Shown: positions 18,441 to 29,609, numbered from the stretch's first letter. The stretch is DNA of 64,000 nt from Listeria weihenstephanensis (GCF_003534205.1 NZ_CP011102.1:1314036-1378035), one strand, 5' to 3'. Translations and numbers: made by a program. Notes: a model not told the origin generated them from the letters alone.

Positions 18441-19928
18441 ATGGAATTAGAAAAACTGATACGCGCAATTCCTTATAGTCAGATCAAGCAGGCGGATGAG
18501 AATACGCTACATATAGAAGTACAGGCGGTAGAACAGGATAGCAGGCAAGTCAAGGCAGGCACACTATTTGTTTGTATCGATGGTGAAATCGTGGATGGCC
18601 ACGCTTTTGCGAGTAAAGCACAGGAACAAGGCGCTGTTGCCATTGTCGCGGAACGTATGTTACCGGGGATCGCGATTCCCATTATTTTAGTCGAGGACGG
18701 TAAACGGGCGATGGCGATGCTTGCTGCGGCGTTTTACAATTATCCGACCTCCGAAATGAACTTGATCGGAATTACAGGCACCAACGGCAAAACAACGGTG
18801 AGCCATTTAGTCGAGTTTATCCTCTCTGATGCGCATGTGATGACGGGCTTAATTGGCACGATGTATCGCAAAATTGGCACAGAGATTTTAGAAACGAAAA
18901 ATACAACGCCAGACAGTCTGACTTTGCAGAAAACATTCCGTCAAATGCGTGAAGAAGATGTAACGACGGCAATCATGGAAGTTTCATCGCATGCATTAGT
19001 GCAAGGTCGTGTCTATGGTTCGGATTATGATGTGGCGGTATTTACGAATTTATCCCAAGATCATCTAGATTATCATAAGACGATGGAGGAATACGCACAT
19101 GCGAAGAGTCTACTGTTCGCCCAACTTGGCAATGGTTATCAAGGAACTCCGAAAACGGCGATTATTAACCGGGATGATGCGCATAGCCAAATGATGATCG
19201 ACGCGACAGGTGTGAATTTGCTCACGTATGGTATTGATAATGAGGCAACTTTTAAAGCGAGCAATATTCAAATCAGCAGTAAAGGCACGAAGTTTGACTT
19301 GCATTTTCAAGGAGAGACATTTAGCGTCCAATTGAAATTGATTGGGAAATTTAACGTGTATAACGCGCTAGCTGCAATTGCTACGGTGTACGCTGCCAAT
19401 ACGAAACCACAGGCGATTCCAGATATTATTTCTTCACTTGAAAAAGTAGAGGGCGTTGCTGGCCGTTTTGAATTGGTGGATGCAGGGCAACAATTCCCAG
19501 TGATCGTGGATTATGCGCACACACCAGACGGTTTAGAAAACGTTCTGAAAACAGTATGCGAGTTTGCCAAGGGACGCATTTTTGTTATTGTCGGTTGTGG
19601 TGGAGATCGTGATAAAGGAAAACGCCCGCAAATGGCGCAGATTGCTGTGAAGTACGCGACGGATCCCATTTTCACATCGGATAACCCGCGAACGGAAGAA
19701 CCAATGCAAATTATTGAAGATATGCTGGCAGGTGTCCCAGAAGCTGACTATACAGTGAGGGAACATCGCCAAGACGCGATTCAATACGCAGTGAAGCAAG
19801 CAAATCCAGATGATGTTATTTTAATTGCTGGAAAAGGACATGAAACATACCAAATTATCGGTGATGTTGTCCACGACTTTAATGACAGAGTTGAGGCACG
19901 AGCAGCTATTCTTGCTAAAATACTGTAA
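18441..19928 (+). CDS. murE: UDP-MurNAc-L-Ala-D-Glu:meso-DAP ligase MurE
   Basis: ATP-dependent addition of the third stem-peptide residue. The 495-residue protein has the P-loop [14 protein letters not shown], the central Mur-ligase domain and the C-terminal substrate motif DNPR (FTSDNPRTEEP), which marks meso-diaminopimelate rather than lysine as substrate; this agrees with dapF further along the window. The start at 18441 (MELEKLIRAIPY) follows GGAGGAAGGGAAG; an ATG at 18420 precedes that site and is unlikely. Confidence 0.95.
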   Translation: MELEKLIRAIPYSQIKQADENTLHIEVQAVEQDSRQVKAGTLFVCIDGEIVDGHAFASKAQEQGAVAIVAERMLPGIAIPIILVEDGKRAMAMLAAAFYNYPTSEMNLIGITGTNGKTTVSHLVEFILSDAHVMTGLIGTMYRKIGTEILETKNTTPDSLTLQKTFRQMREEDVTTAIMEVSSHALVQGRVYGSDYDVAVFTNLSQDHLDYHKTMEEYAHAKSLLFAQLGNGYQGTPKTAIINRDDAHSQMMIDATGVNLLTYGIDNEATFKASNIQISSKGTKFDLHFQGETFSVQLKLIGKFNVYNALAAIATVYAANTKPQAIPDIISSLEKVEGVAGRFELVDAGQQFPVIVDYAHTPDGLENVLKTVCEFAKGRIFVIVGCGGDRDKGKRPQMAQIAVKYATDPIFTSDNPRTEEPMQIIEDMLAGVPEADYTVREHRQDAIQYAVKQANPDDVILIAGKGHETYQIIGDVVHDFNDRVEARAAILAKIL

Positions 19929-20004
19929 TGTGACACTGAAACAATAAGAAACTTTAAATTGCACAGATGGATCGTTTGTGACAAATAGATTGGAGCGAAA
20001 AAGC

Positions 20005-20982
20005 GTGTCATTATATTGGATATTTACAACATTTGCGATGGCTTTCATTATTACCGTTATAGGGGTGCCATTATTTATCCCCTTCTTACAAAAATTAAAA
20101 TTTGGCCAAAGTATTCGTGAGGAAGGCCCGCAAAGCCATCAGAAAAAATCAGGAACACCAACGATGGGGGGACTTATTTTCTTGCTCGCGATGATTATCA
20201 GTTTTGTCATCATGACACTTATTGGTGGCTGGTTTGGTAGCGAGGCACTACTCCTACTTATTCCACTAGTCTTGTTTGGAGCACTTGGCTTCCTTGACGA
20301 TTACATTAAAGTCGTTAAAAAACAAAATTTAGGATTAAGATCCAAAGAGAAATTCATCGGACAAGTGATCATCTCCATTTTGTTCTATCTAATTTATCGT
20401 CTAAACGGCTTCCCAGAAACACTGACCGTACCGTTTACATCGATTGAAGTAAATCTCGGTTGGTTCTTCTTGATTTTCATTATTTTCTGGCTGGTTGGAT
20501 TCTCCAATGCCGTCAACTTGACAGATGGCCTCGACGGTCTTGTTTCAGGGCTTTCCGTTATCGCTTTTGGTGCGTTTGGTATCATCGCGATTTTCCAAGA
20601 TCAGGACGTTGTTGCGATGTTCTGTCTTGCAATCGTCGGCGCCATGCTAGGTTTCCTAATTTTCAACAAGAACCCAGCTAAAATTTTCATGGGAGATACC
20701 GGTTCGCTTGCGCTCGGTGGTGCTATTGCGGCAATCTCTATCATGCTACAGCAAGAATGGATGTTACTACTTATCGGTCTTGTTTTTGTTATTGAAACAG
20801 CTTCCGTGATTATTCAAGTCTTCTATTTCAAAGCCACAAATGGCAAACGATTATTTAAAATGAGTCCCATTCACCATCACTTTGAACATGCCGATATCGG
20901 TTGGTCAGAATGGCGAATTGTTTTCACTTTTTGGGGCGCTGGTCTCATTTGTGCGATCATTGCACTTGTCATAGTCCTATAA
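20005..20982 (+). CDS. mraY: Phospho-MurNAc-pentapeptide transferase MraY
   Basis: Makes lipid I by transferring phospho-MurNAc-pentapeptide to undecaprenyl phosphate. Ten transmembrane segments and the catalytic motifs [15 protein letters not shown] and PIHHHFEH are present. I place the start at the GTG at 20005 ([14 protein letters not shown]), with TGGAG 9 nt upstream, giving 325 residues in line with the family; the earlier GTG at 19978 would add nine residues. Confidence 0.95.
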   Translation: MSLYWIFTTFAMAFIITVIGVPLFIPFLQKLKFGQSIREEGPQSHQKKSGTPTMGGLIFLLAMIISFVIMTLIGGWFGSEALLLLIPLVLFGALGFLDDYIKVVKKQNLGLRSKEKFIGQVIISILFYLIYRLNGFPETLTVPFTSIEVNLGWFFLIFIIFWLVGFSNAVNLTDGLDGLVSGLSVIAFGAFGIIAIFQDQDVVAMFCLAIVGAMLGFLIFNKNPAKIFMGDTGSLALGGAIAAISIMLQQEWMLLLIGLVFVIETASVIIQVFYFKATNGKRLFKMSPIHHHFEHADIGWSEWRIVFTFWGAGLICAIIALVIVL

Positions 20983-21021
20983 AAAGATAAAAAAGGGAAT
21001 CGTAAAACTGGGGGAATTAAA

Positions 21022-22389
21022 ATGAAAAACATTATTCAATATAAGCATCGTAAAGTACTTGTATTGGGATTGGCCAGAAGTGGCGTCAGTGCAGCATCAT
21101 TGCTTCATAAGTTAGGCGCATTTGTCACGGTCAATGACCAAAAACCATTTAGTGAGAATCCAGAGGCGCAAGGATTACTGGAACAAGGTATTAAGGTCAT
21201 CTGTGGATCGCATCCGGTGGAACTTTTGGATGAGGGTTTTGAGTTGGTCGTTAAAAACCCAGGAATCCCGTATGAAAACCCGATGATTCAAAAAGCGAAA
21301 GATCTCATGATTCCGATTATTACCGAAGTCGAGCTTGCTTATCAAATATCGGACGCGCCAATCATTGGTATCACAGGAACAAATGGTAAAACGACAACAA
21401 CAACCATCGTGCACAACATGCTAAACGAGATGACACCGAATAAATCACTACTTGCAGGGAACATCGGCTTTCCAGGCTCGGAGGTCGCAGAAAAAGCAAC
21501 GGCCGATCAATATATTGCGATGGAACTCTCATCGTTTCAGTTGATGGGAATTCGCACATTCTGCCCGAAAATCGCGGTGATTACGAATATCTATGAAGCA
21601 CATATCGATTATCATAAAACACGGGAAGACTACGTGAAAGCAAAGTGGCGCATCCAAGAAAATCAAACGAAAAATGAATTTCTTGTCGTTAATTGGGATC
21701 AAGATGAATTGCGTAACATGACAAAACGCACCAAAGCGAAAGTCATCCCGTTTTCACCAACTCAAAAACTTGGGGAAGGTGCTTACGTGAAGGATGGAAA
21801 TATCATGTTCTACGACGAAGTCATTGGCAGACGTGAAGATATTCTACTCCCAGGCGAGCATAATTTAGAAAATATCTTGGCCTCTATTGCTGTCGCTAAA
21901 ATTTGCGAAGTTAGCAACGAACAAATTATGCACGTATTAGAAACGTTCAAGGGTGTGGAACATCGTACGCAGTTTGTGAAAGATTTGCATGGCCGCAAAT
22001 TCTACAATGACTCGAAAGCAACGAATATTTTGGCAACGCAAAGCGCACTTAGCGGTTTTAATAAACCTGTTATCTTGCTCGCTGGTGGCCTTGATCGCGG
22101 TATCGAATTTGATGAATTAAAGCCATTTTTCAAGAACGTCAAGACATTGATCGTATTTGGCGAAACGGCGGATAAAGTAGGTCGTGTGGGGAAAGAAGCT
22201 GGCGTGGATGTGCATAAAGTACATGACGTTACCGCTGCTGTTCCTCTGGCTTATGAACATTCGGAACCAGGCGACATTATTTTATTATCTCCGGCGTGTG
22301 CAAGTTGGGATCAGTATCGTACTTTTGAAGTTCGTGGCCGTGCCTTTATGGATGCTATTGAAGAACTACCAGACGAGGTGGAAAAATGA
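21022..22389 (+). CDS. murD: UDP-MurNAc-L-Ala:D-Glu ligase MurD
   Basis: Adds D-glutamate to UDP-MurNAc-L-Ala. The 455 residues include the N-terminal Rossmann-like [16 protein letters not shown] segment, the P-loop [14 protein letters not shown] and the C-terminal YNDSKATN motif. A GGGGGAA ribosome site precedes the ATG. The stop overlaps the murG start (ATGA). Confidence 0.96.
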   Translation: MKNIIQYKHRKVLVLGLARSGVSAASLLHKLGAFVTVNDQKPFSENPEAQGLLEQGIKVICGSHPVELLDEGFELVVKNPGIPYENPMIQKAKDLMIPIITEVELAYQISDAPIIGITGTNGKTTTTTIVHNMLNEMTPNKSLLAGNIGFPGSEVAEKATADQYIAMELSSFQLMGIRTFCPKIAVITNIYEAHIDYHKTREDYVKAKWRIQENQTKNEFLVVNWDQDELRNMTKRTKAKVIPFSPTQKLGEGAYVKDGNIMFYDEVIGRREDILLPGEHNLENILASIAVAKICEVSNEQIMHVLETFKGVEHRTQFVKDLHGRKFYNDSKATNILATQSALSGFNKPVILLAGGLDRGIEFDELKPFFKNVKTLIVFGETADKVGRVGKEAGVDVHKVHDVTAAVPLAYEHSEPGDIILLSPACASWDQYRTFEVRGRAFMDAIEELPDEVEK

Positions 22390-23480
22390 AGTTTGTAATT
22401 AGCGGTGGTGGAACAGGCGGGCACGTATATCCCGCTCTTGCTCTTATCCGAGCCATCAAAAAAAGAAATCCCGAAGCTGAATTCTTATACATTGGAACTG
22501 AAAAAGGGATGGAATCAACCATCGTTAGGCGTGAAGGTATCCGTTTTGAAGCGATCGAAATAACTGGTTTTAAACGTTCTCTATCACTTGAAAACGTGAA
22601 GACGATTACGCGTTTCTTCAAAGGTGTGACGAAAAGTAAAGCGCTCATTCGAGAATTTGCTCCCGACGCAGTTATTGGAACAGGCGGATATGTATGCGGA
22701 CCAGTCGTTTACGCGGCAGCTAAATTAAATATTCCCACACTGATCCATGAACAAAATAGTGTCGCAGGTTTAACAAATAAGTTTTTGAGCCGTTATGCTG
22801 ATCGTGTTGCCATTTGTTTTGAAGAAGTAAGCGATTCGTTTGCCGCTGAAAAAGTAGTTTTCACAGGTAATCCGCGAGCATCCGAAGTGATTGGTATCGA
22901 GCCAGGTGATGTCCTAACGGAATACGGTCTTGAAAAAGATAAACCGACAGTCCTATTTTTCGGTGGAAGTCGTGGCGCTAGAGGAATAAACGAGGCAGTA
23001 GAAGCTAATTTGCCGAAGTTGAGTAAACGTCCTTACCAGGTGTTATATGTGACTGGGGAAGTTCATTACGAAAAAGTACAAGATAAACTCGCAGATATGG
23101 CATTAAACCCGAACATCAGCATTCAACCGTTCATTTATGATATGCCAAAAGTGCTTCACGCGACCACGCTTGTTGTATCAAGAGCCGGCGCAACATCACT
23201 CGCGGAACTCACAGCTTTGGGTGTCCCAAGTATCTTAATTCCGAGCCCATATGTGACAGCAAATCATCAAGAAAAAAACGCCGATTCGCTAGCTAAAAAA
23301 GATGCAGCCGTCGTGATTTTAGAGGCGAATTTAACAGCAGATCGATTGTTGGATGAAATCGACAGCATTATGAATAGCCCTGAAAAACTGGCCAAAATGC
23401 AGTATGAATCCCAACAATTAGGCGTGCCAGACGCAGCAGATAAATTAGTTGATGCGGTCTATGAAATAATGAAAAAGTAA
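22386..23480 (+). CDS. murG: Lipid II synthase MurG
   Basis: Peripheral membrane GT28 glycosyltransferase that adds GlcNAc to lipid I. The 364-residue protein has the N-terminal [14 protein letters not shown] loop, [11 protein letters not shown], and the C-terminal nucleotide-sugar region with [22 protein letters not shown]. It is coupled to murD by the 4-nt overlap. Confidence 0.97.
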   Translation: MKFVISGGGTGGHVYPALALIRAIKKRNPEAEFLYIGTEKGMESTIVRREGIRFEAIEITGFKRSLSLENVKTITRFFKGVTKSKALIREFAPDAVIGTGGYVCGPVVYAAAKLNIPTLIHEQNSVAGLTNKFLSRYADRVAICFEEVSDSFAAEKVVFTGNPRASEVIGIEPGDVLTEYGLEKDKPTVLFFGGSRGARGINEAVEANLPKLSKRPYQVLYVTGEVHYEKVQDKLADMALNPNISIQPFIYDMPKVLHATTLVVSRAGATSLAELTALGVPSILIPSPYVTANHQEKNADSLAKKDAAVVILEANLTADRLLDEIDSIMNSPEKLAKMQYESQQLGVPDAADKLVDAVYEIMKK

Positions 23481-23499
23481 CAAATGAGGAGGGCAAAAC

Positions 23500-24291
23500 A
23501 TGGCGAATAAAAAAATCGTTTCCATAGAAAGTAGAATTCCAGAATTAAAAAAATACCGCAAAAAGAAACTTATTCGCCATATGTCGATCCTAATCAGTGT
23601 TTTTCTTGTACTTATCTTAATTACGCTTTACTTCTTGTCACCAATAAGTAAAGTTCAGCGCGTCTATGTGGACGGTAATCATCAAGTAGATGAGGAGACG
23701 ATTCTGAAAGAAGGAGACTTAGCTCTAGGCACATTTGTATTTGGTTTCAATAAATCTAAAAGTGCCACTTCCTTAGAAGAAAATCCGTTGATCAAAAAAG
23801 CAACAATTCATTTAGAAGGCTTCAACACATTACGCGTGAATATTACTGAGAATCAAACAATTGGTTATCAAGAGAAAGACGGCCAATATTTCGATATTTT
23901 GGAGACGGGGAAACTTCTCACAACACAGCCAAAACAGTTTCCTATCGGGAATAATCCGCTTTTTAGTGGCTTTAAGAATGGTGCGGTTTTAAAAGATATG
24001 GTGTCACAGTTAAAACAATTACCAGAAGGTGTTTTGCTATCCATTTCGGAAGTTCATTTTGCACCAACAAAAAGTGATGATGAGCATATTCGTTTATACA
24101 TGAATGATGGGAATGAAGTGTCAGCAACAATTGCCACATTCGCCGAAAAAATGGCACATTATCCTTCTATCGTTGCTCAGTTAAAAGAAGATCAAAAAGG
24201 TATTATTGATCTTGAAATTGGATCGTATTTCCGAACCTATTTAAAAGATAAAGAAGAACAAGCCGCATTGAATAAGAAAAAAGACAGCTAG
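23500..24291 (+). CDS. divIB: Cell division protein DivIB/FtsQ
   Basis: 263 residues: a basic cytoplasmic N-terminus, one transmembrane span (about 28-48), a POTRA domain (VQRVYVDGNHQVDEETIL...) and a C-terminal beta region with a Lys/Glu tail. It stabilises the FtsL-DivIC complex at the septum. The position between murG and ftsA is standard. An AGGAGGG ribosome site is present. Confidence 0.92.
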   Translation: MANKKIVSIESRIPELKKYRKKKLIRHMSILISVFLVLILITLYFLSPISKVQRVYVDGNHQVDEETILKEGDLALGTFVFGFNKSKSATSLEENPLIKKATIHLEGFNTLRVNITENQTIGYQEKDGQYFDILETGKLLTTQPKQFPIGNNPLFSGFKNGAVLKDMVSQLKQLPEGVLLSISEVHFAPTKSDDEHIRLYMNDGNEVSATIATFAEKMAHYPSIVAQLKEDQKGIIDLEIGSYFRTYLKDKEEQAALNKKKDS

Positions 24292-24620
24292 ATTACAAAT
24301 ATGACAAGTCGTTAAGCTTATATGAAAGCGGAAATAAGAATGCACGTTCCTCTTTTTGCGGAAAAATCAAAAAGTTATCGAAAAACACCCTTTGTGCTTT
24401 TATTACTAGGTTTCTTGGTGTAGACTGTAGATATGTGTTGCTTGCTTGAAAGCCTTCGTATATTCTGTTACTTAGGATATTATGTTTGTCGAAGAGGGGA
24501 ATCTTGAATGACAAACGCCAAATATAAAAATAGATGTTTAAACAAAAATTAACTACTGAATTTTTTGCGAGTAGACACATATAGTTATAGAAATTATTTA
24601 ATTGAAGGAGGTGCCGATAA
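24292..24620 (+). other. 329-nt divIB-ftsA spacer, no gene recognised
   Basis: The spacer probably carries ftsA/ftsZ promoters, as in B. subtilis, but I find only a TTGCTT (24438)-15 nt-TATATT (24459) pair with short spacing. A 14-codon reading frame (ATG 24508) with GAGGGG upstream is present but has no supporting evidence. No tRNA or riboswitch is seen. Confidence 0.4.
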
Positions 24621-25895
24621 ATGGGAGAAAACGAAATTTACGTTAGCTTGGATATTGGGACATCATCTGTGAAAGTGATCATTGCTGAGATGGCAAATGA
24701 CAGACTCAATATTATCGGTGTGGGTAACGTGGCGTCCCAAGGGGTAAAAAAAGGCGTCGTCATTGATATTGATAAAACAGTAGATTCAATAAAGAAAGCG
24801 ATTGAGCAAGCTGAGCGTATGGTAGGCGTGCATATTTCACAAGTTATTGTTGGAATTGTCTCGAGTCAAGTACAGCTGGAATCTTGCCATGGAATCGTTG
24901 CAATTAACAGTGAAAATCGTGAAATTACAGATGAAGATGTTTGGAATGTGATGGATGCGGCACAAGTGGTCCCATTGTCACCTGAAAGAGAAATTATTAA
25001 TGTCATTCCAGATCAGTACGTTGTGGATGGTTTGGACGGTGTCACAGATCCAAGAGGTATGATTGGTGTTCGCCTAGAAATGGAAGGAACGCTGATTACT
25101 GGTTCAAAAACGATCTTACATAATACGCTTCGCTGCGTAGAACGAGCTGGTCTGGAAATCACAGATATCGTACTCCAACCACTCGCAGAAGGATCGATTT
25201 CCTTATCAGAAGATGACAAAGAATTTGGGACGGCCCTCGTGAATATCGGTGCAGGTACAACCACAATTAGTGTCTTTGAACATGGAAAATTAACGTATAC
25301 TACCGTCTTGCCAGTAGGCGGGGATCATGTGACGAAAGATTTATCACTTGGGTTAAACACATCGACGGCAAACGCTGAAAAAGTGAAATTAGAACAAGGT
25401 TACGCTTTTTATGATGATGCATCGGCTGACATTGCGTTTGGCATCGATGTTATCGGTAGCGACCAACAACAGCACTATACACAGTTGGAAGTAGCTGATA
25501 TAGTGGAAGCTCGGATGGAAGAAATTTTCATGTTGACAATAGAAGAATTATCGCGTGTTGGGAAGGGTCATCTTCAAGGTGGTTACGTCTTAACAGGTGG
25601 TTCGATGGCGATTCCAGGTGCTATTGACCTTGCTGGAAAAGTATTTCAGGCGCATGTAAGATTGGCGATTCCAGATTATATCGGTGTTCGTGAACCTAGT
25701 TTTACGACTGCTGTTGGTCTTATAAAATATGCGTACCAAATGGCGGAAAAAGAAGGCAGAAGTGTTAGCGCTGAACCAACGGAAGCCCCGCAAAATGAAG
25801 AATCTAGTCCAAAACCAAAACAAAAAACGCCAAAAACCGAAGAAGAAAAAGTTTCGACTAAAATGAAGAATTTCTTTGGTGCGTTTTTCGATTAA
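24621..25895 (+). CDS. ftsA: Cell division protein FtsA
   Basis: Actin-like ATPase that tethers FtsZ filaments to the membrane and recruits later division proteins. The 424-residue length is usual. The phosphate-1 loop (VSLDIGTSSVKVII), the SHS2/1C domain, the GAGTTTISVFEHGK phosphate-2 region and VLTGGSMAIPG adenosine motif are present. The C-terminal amphipathic helix (STKMKNFFGAFFD) is the membrane anchor. An optimal GAAGGAGGTG ribosome site lies upstream. It is followed by ftsZ. Confidence 0.97.
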   Translation: MGENEIYVSLDIGTSSVKVIIAEMANDRLNIIGVGNVASQGVKKGVVIDIDKTVDSIKKAIEQAERMVGVHISQVIVGIVSSQVQLESCHGIVAINSENREITDEDVWNVMDAAQVVPLSPEREIINVIPDQYVVDGLDGVTDPRGMIGVRLEMEGTLITGSKTILHNTLRCVERAGLEITDIVLQPLAEGSISLSEDDKEFGTALVNIGAGTTTISVFEHGKLTYTTVLPVGGDHVTKDLSLGLNTSTANAEKVKLEQGYAFYDDASADIAFGIDVIGSDQQQHYTQLEVADIVEARMEEIFMLTIEELSRVGKGHLQGGYVLTGGSMAIPGAIDLAGKVFQAHVRLAIPDYIGVREPSFTTAVGLIKYAYQMAEKEGRSVSAEPTEAPQNEESSPKPKQKTPKTEEEKVSTKMKNFFGAFFD

Positions 25896-25937
25896 AAAAG
25901 GTGTTTCGTTAAATAGGTGAAATTAGGAGGCAATAAT

Positions 25938-27095
25938 ATGTTAGATTTTGACACAAGTGCAGAGAGTTTAGCAACAATAAAAGTAATCGGTGTCGGTGGT
26001 GGCGGAAATAACGCTGTCAATCGCATGATCGAACATGGTGTCCAAGGCGTTGATTTTGTCGCAGTTAATACGGATGCACAGGCTTTGAATCTTTCAAGAG
26101 CGGAGGTTCATATGCAAATTGGCACGAAATTAACACGTGGCCTAGGCGCAGGTGCCGTTCCTGAAATCGGTAAAAAAGCGGCGGAAGAAAGTCGTGAAAT
26201 GATTGAAGAAGCGTTAAAAGGCGCAGACATGGTTTTCGTAACGGCAGGTATGGGTGGCGGAACTGGAACTGGCGCGGCTCCTGTTATTGCAACGATCGCA
26301 AAAGAAATGGGTGCCCTAACAGTTGGTGTTGTGACACGTCCATTCGGCTTTGAAGGACCAAAACGTACGAAACAAGCAGCCATCGGAACAGAGGCAATGA
26401 AAGAAGCGGTTGATACATTAATTGTGATTCCAAACGATCGTTTACTTCAAATTGTTGATAAAAATACGCCGATGCTTGAGGCTTTCCGCGAAGCAGATAA
26501 TGTTTTACGACAAGGTGTTCAGGGTATATCTGATTTAATTGCTGTTCCAGGTTTAATCAACTTAGATTTTGCTGATGTGAAGACAATTATGACGAACCGT
26601 GGTTCTGCTTTGATGGGAATTGGTATTGGAACTGGTGAAAATCGTGCCGCGGATGCAGCTAAAAAAGCGATCTCATCTCCATTGCTAGAAACATCGATTG
26701 ATGGCGCTAAAGGTGTCTTGATGAACATTACTGGTGGATCTAATCTAAGTCTTTACGAAGTGCAAGAAGCTGCTGAAATCGTATCTTCTGCGTCCGATGA
26801 AGACGTGAATATGATATTTGGTTCCGTTATCAATGATGAATTACAAGAAGAACTCATCGTGACAGTTATCGCAACTGGATTTGATGAAGTAGCGCAAGCG
26901 AAACAAAAGCAACAATCGCAAAACCGTCCTAACCCAGGAATTCAAGTTAATCGTCCCGGTTATGCGGTCAAAGAAGAGCCACAAGGACAACAACAACCTG
27001 CAACCGAAGAAAAACAACAACATGTGGAAGAACCACGCCAAAACTTAGACGTCGATGTACCAGCGTTCATTCGGAACAGAAATCGTCGTAGTTAA
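25938..27095 (+). CDS. ftsZ: Cell division GTPase FtsZ
   Basis: Tubulin homologue forming the Z ring. 385 residues with [11 protein letters not shown] near the N-terminus, the tubulin signature [13 protein letters not shown] and the T7 loop [12 protein letters not shown] Gln/Pro-rich linker (about 320-370) leads to the conserved tail [13 protein letters not shown] that binds FtsA and SepF. The ATG at 25938 follows AGGAGG by 7 nt; the in-frame GTG at 25917 precedes that site and is not the start. Confidence 0.98.
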   Translation: MLDFDTSAESLATIKVIGVGGGGNNAVNRMIEHGVQGVDFVAVNTDAQALNLSRAEVHMQIGTKLTRGLGAGAVPEIGKKAAEESREMIEEALKGADMVFVTAGMGGGTGTGAAPVIATIAKEMGALTVGVVTRPFGFEGPKRTKQAAIGTEAMKEAVDTLIVIPNDRLLQIVDKNTPMLEAFREADNVLRQGVQGISDLIAVPGLINLDFADVKTIMTNRGSALMGIGIGTGENRAADAAKKAISSPLLETSIDGAKGVLMNITGGSNLSLYEVQEAAEIVSSASDEDVNMIFGSVINDELQEELIVTVIATGFDEVAQAKQKQQSQNRPNPGIQVNRPGYAVKEEPQGQQQPATEEKQQHVEEPRQNLDVDVPAFIRNRNRRS

Positions 27096-27132
27096 AACCG
27101 AACAAAAGTATGAAAAAAATAGGTGATATGTG

Positions 27133-27810
27133 ATGAGCTACAGTGAAAATTTGCAAGCGGTAGAAAATAAAATAACCAACGCAGTGGGGAAAAGTAACCG
27201 CCAAAGAAGTGACGTGCATCTGGTTGCTGTCACTAAAACGGTTGATGCTCCAGCAATGGAAAAACTATACGATCTCGGCATTCGTCATTTTGGTGAAAAT
27301 AGAGCAGAAGTTTTTACTGAAAAAGTAGCTGCTTTTGCCGATAAAACCGATATCGTGTGGCATTTTATTGGATCGCTGCAGACACGCAAAGTACGCGCCA
27401 TCCTACCATATATTAATTATTTACACTCATTGGATCGTAAATCACTTGCCGATGAGATTGAAAAACGTGCCACGGAGAAAGTTGCTTGTTTCTTGCAAGT
27501 AAATATCTCGGAGGAAGAAACAAAACATGGCTTTAACGCCGAAGAAGCAATTGCATTTGTGTCAACGCAAACCTATGAACATATTGAAATTGTTGGCTTG
27601 ATGACAATGGCGCCCAACACAGATGATGCACAGGCTTTACATCACGTTTTTCAAGGATTAAAAGCATTGCAACTAGAAATAGAGAAACTTGGAATCGCCA
27701 ATGTTCCGTGTCATGAAGTATCGATGGGAATGACGAATGATTTTGAGATCGCAGTTGAGGAAGGCGCAACGTTTATCAGAGTAGGAAGAGCTTTAGTAGA
27801 GGAAAACTAA
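27133..27810 (+). CDS. YggS-family PLP-binding protein (YlmE)
   Basis: 225-residue alanine-racemase-like barrel of the PLP homeostasis family (PLPBP/YggS). The PLP-binding Lys lies in [10 protein letters not shown] and the C-terminal [26 protein letters not shown] motif is intact. It binds and delivers pyridoxal phosphate and has no proven enzymatic activity. Encoded directly after ftsZ and before sepF, as in most Firmicutes (ylmE). The start is ATG 27133 or GTG 27130. Confidence 0.93.
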   Translation: MSYSENLQAVENKITNAVGKSNRQRSDVHLVAVTKTVDAPAMEKLYDLGIRHFGENRAEVFTEKVAAFADKTDIVWHFIGSLQTRKVRAILPYINYLHSLDRKSLADEIEKRATEKVACFLQVNISEEETKHGFNAEEAIAFVSTQTYEHIEIVGLMTMAPNTDDAQALHHVFQGLKALQLEIEKLGIANVPCHEVSMGMTNDFEIAVEEGATFIRVGRALVEEN

Positions 27811-27829
27811 ATGTGGAGGTGTAAATCAG

Positions 27830-28318
27830 ATGGGATTAAAAAATAAATTTAAATCTTACTTTTTCTTAGATGAGGAAGAGGGCGAAGATTATTATGAAGA
27901 ACCGGTTGCAGCAACTAAGCCTCAGCCACTTCGCGAGGTTCCAGCTGAGAAATCGATGAAAAAAACAACAGGGAAAAACTACTTTACGAATCAAAGTGAA
28001 GCACCAGTGGACGAAAATAAAGTGGTAAGTATGAATGGCGCGCAATTTTCAAGCCAAATGGTTTTAGTAGAACCGCGCGTATATGCTGAGGCGCAAGAAC
28101 TCTCGGATTACTTAAAGGAATATAAAACAGTTGTTGTTAATTTACAGCGCATCAGTCATGATCAAGCGATTCGCATTGTGGATTTTTTAAGCGGAACAGT
28201 GTATGCTTTAGGTGGAGATATTCAACGTATTGGCAACAATATTTTTCTCTGTACGCCAGAAAACGTCGAAGTAGATGGCGCTATTTCTGAAATGTTGGAA
28301 GAACAAGATTTTATGTAA
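27830..28318 (+). CDS. sepF: Cell division protein SepF
   Basis: 162 residues. The N-terminal amphipathic helix ([16 protein letters not shown]) anchors it to the membrane, followed by an acidic linker and a C-terminal SepF domain ([35 protein letters not shown]). It binds the FtsZ tail and forms rings supporting septum shape. GGAGGTG lies 9 nt before the ATG. Confidence 0.95.
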   Translation: MGLKNKFKSYFFLDEEEGEDYYEEPVAATKPQPLREVPAEKSMKKTTGKNYFTNQSEAPVDENKVVSMNGAQFSSQMVLVEPRVYAEAQELSDYLKEYKTVVVNLQRISHDQAIRIVDFLSGTVYALGGDIQRIGNNIFLCTPENVEVDGAISEMLEEQDFM

Positions 28319-28332
28319 ATGAGGTGTAACAG

Positions 28333-28623
28333 ATTTTATTAGCATATCAGATCGCACATTATGTTTTCTTAGTACTGGATTACTTCCCGTACGTCCTGTT
28401 TGTTTATATTCTATTGTCATGGTTTCCAGGTGCGTATGAAACCACATTTGGACGCTTTTTAGGGAAAATTTGTGAACCAGTTTTAGCACCATTCAGGAAA
28501 ATCATCCCGCCAATTGGTGGAGTGCTTGACTTATCACCAATCATTGCCTTTTTCGCAATTCGGATGGCAACGTTCGGTTTACAGTATTTAGTGTATAACT
28601 ATGTACTACCGTTTTTTTTCTAA
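28333..28623 (+). CDS. ylmG: YggT-family membrane protein YlmG, probable ATT start
   Basis: Reading back in frame from the TAA at 28621, the YggT sequence (VLFVYILLSWFPGAYETTFGRFLGKICEPVLAPFRKIIPPIGG) continues upstream to an ATT at 28333, with an in-frame TAA at 28327. No ATG or GTG occurs in this stretch; CTG 28375 and TTG 28414 would cut off the first membrane helix. A GAGGTG ribosome site ends 6 nt before the ATT, an ideal distance. The resulting 96 residues match the usual size of about 90 with two membrane spans. It sits in the ylmE-sepF-ylmG-ylmH-divIVA order. The product is linked to division-site or membrane organisation, and its exact role is unknown. Confidence 0.82.
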   Translation: MLLAYQIAHYVFLVLDYFPYVLFVYILLSWFPGAYETTFGRFLGKICEPVLAPFRKIIPPIGGVLDLSPIIAFFAIRMATFGLQYLVYNYVLPFFF

Positions 28624-28697
28624 GAATGAATACTAAGTGAAGGCGATCTGGCGAAAGCGGGTCGAGCTTCATTTGGTATTTTTTGATTATTTAGGAG

Positions 28698-28726
28698 TGT
28701 CAAAAATGCGGTAGGCGTGCTATAAT
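28698..28726 (+). promoter_or_regulatory. Candidate promoter of ylmH
   Basis: Extended -10 TGCTATAAT (28718-28726) with a partial -35 TGTCAA 17 nt upstream, about 80 nt before ylmH. Confidence 0.5.
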
Positions 28727-28807
28727 GAGGATTATGAAGGCACGATAAAATCACAAGGAAGCTTTTTTCTAGGAAAGCGACTTTGTCATTCAAGGGAGAA
28801 AAGGGAC

Positions 28808-29584
28808 ATGGAAGGAATTTACCAACATTTTAGGGCGGAAGAGCATGCTTTTATCGATGGCGCATTAGAGTGGATTGTGCAAGTGGAGGATCAGTATACG
28901 CCGAGGCTAACTGACTTTTTAGACCCGAGACAACGCTTGATTTTGGAGTCTGTCGTTGGGGGTTACGAGAACATTGAGGTGAAGTTCTGGGGTGGTGTGA
29001 ATCAAGCGGAGCGAAGACGCGCACTTATTTATCCAGATTACTATGAACCATCGGAAGCTGATTTCCAGATTACATTATTTGATATCCGCTATCCTGTGAA
29101 ATTTACGACATTAACCCACCAAAAAATTCTTGGAACGGTGATGTCACTAGGCATGAAGCGCGATATATTCGGCGATATTTTAACGGAAAAGGAAGAGTGG
29201 CAATTTTTCGTGATGGCTGAAATGAAAGACTACGTAAGTTTGCAACTTGATAAAATAGGGAAAGTAAATATTATGCTGGAAGAAATAGCGCTTGATCAAG
29301 CGTTACCAGTGCACACGGATTGGCAATATGAGGGCACGACGATATCAAGTCTACGCTTAGATCTTGTGGTTGCAACGGCTCATAATATTTCTCGTCAAAA
29401 AGCGAAACAATTAGTGCAAGGTAAGTTGGTGAAGGTCAATTGGAAAACCGTTGAGAATCCCGATTTTGAATGTGAGGAAAATGATATTATTTCCGCACGA
29501 GGTTACGGTCGCGTGAAACTTGGCGAAATCAATGGGCACACGAAGAAGGATAAAATTCGCATTGAGATTGGCTACTTACGCTAA
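28808..29584 (+). CDS. ylmH: S4-domain RNA-binding protein YlmH
   Basis: 258 residues. The C-terminal S4 domain (SLRLDLVVATAHNISRQKAKQLVQGKLVKVNWKTV, about 180-215) is clear, and the N-terminal part matches the YlmH family. YlmH homologues bind stalled 50S-peptidyl-tRNA complexes in ribosome quality control. It lies between ylmG and divIVA, the conserved neighbourhood. AAGGGA precedes the ATG. Confidence 0.92.
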   Translation: MEGIYQHFRAEEHAFIDGALEWIVQVEDQYTPRLTDFLDPRQRLILESVVGGYENIEVKFWGGVNQAERRRALIYPDYYEPSEADFQITLFDIRYPVKFTTLTHQKILGTVMSLGMKRDIFGDILTEKEEWQFFVMAEMKDYVSLQLDKIGKVNIMLEEIALDQALPVHTDWQYEGTTISSLRLDLVVATAHNISRQKAKQLVQGKLVKVNWKTVENPDFECEENDIISARGYGRVKLGEINGHTKKDKIRIEIGYLR

Positions 29585-29609
29585 TTTTGCTTTTTCTAGA
29601 GGATAATAC

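Noticed and set aside
24508-24552. 14-codon frame in the divIB-ftsA spacer with GAGGGG upstream
   Set aside because: There are no adjacent attenuator hairpins and no biased amino acids; chance cannot be excluded.
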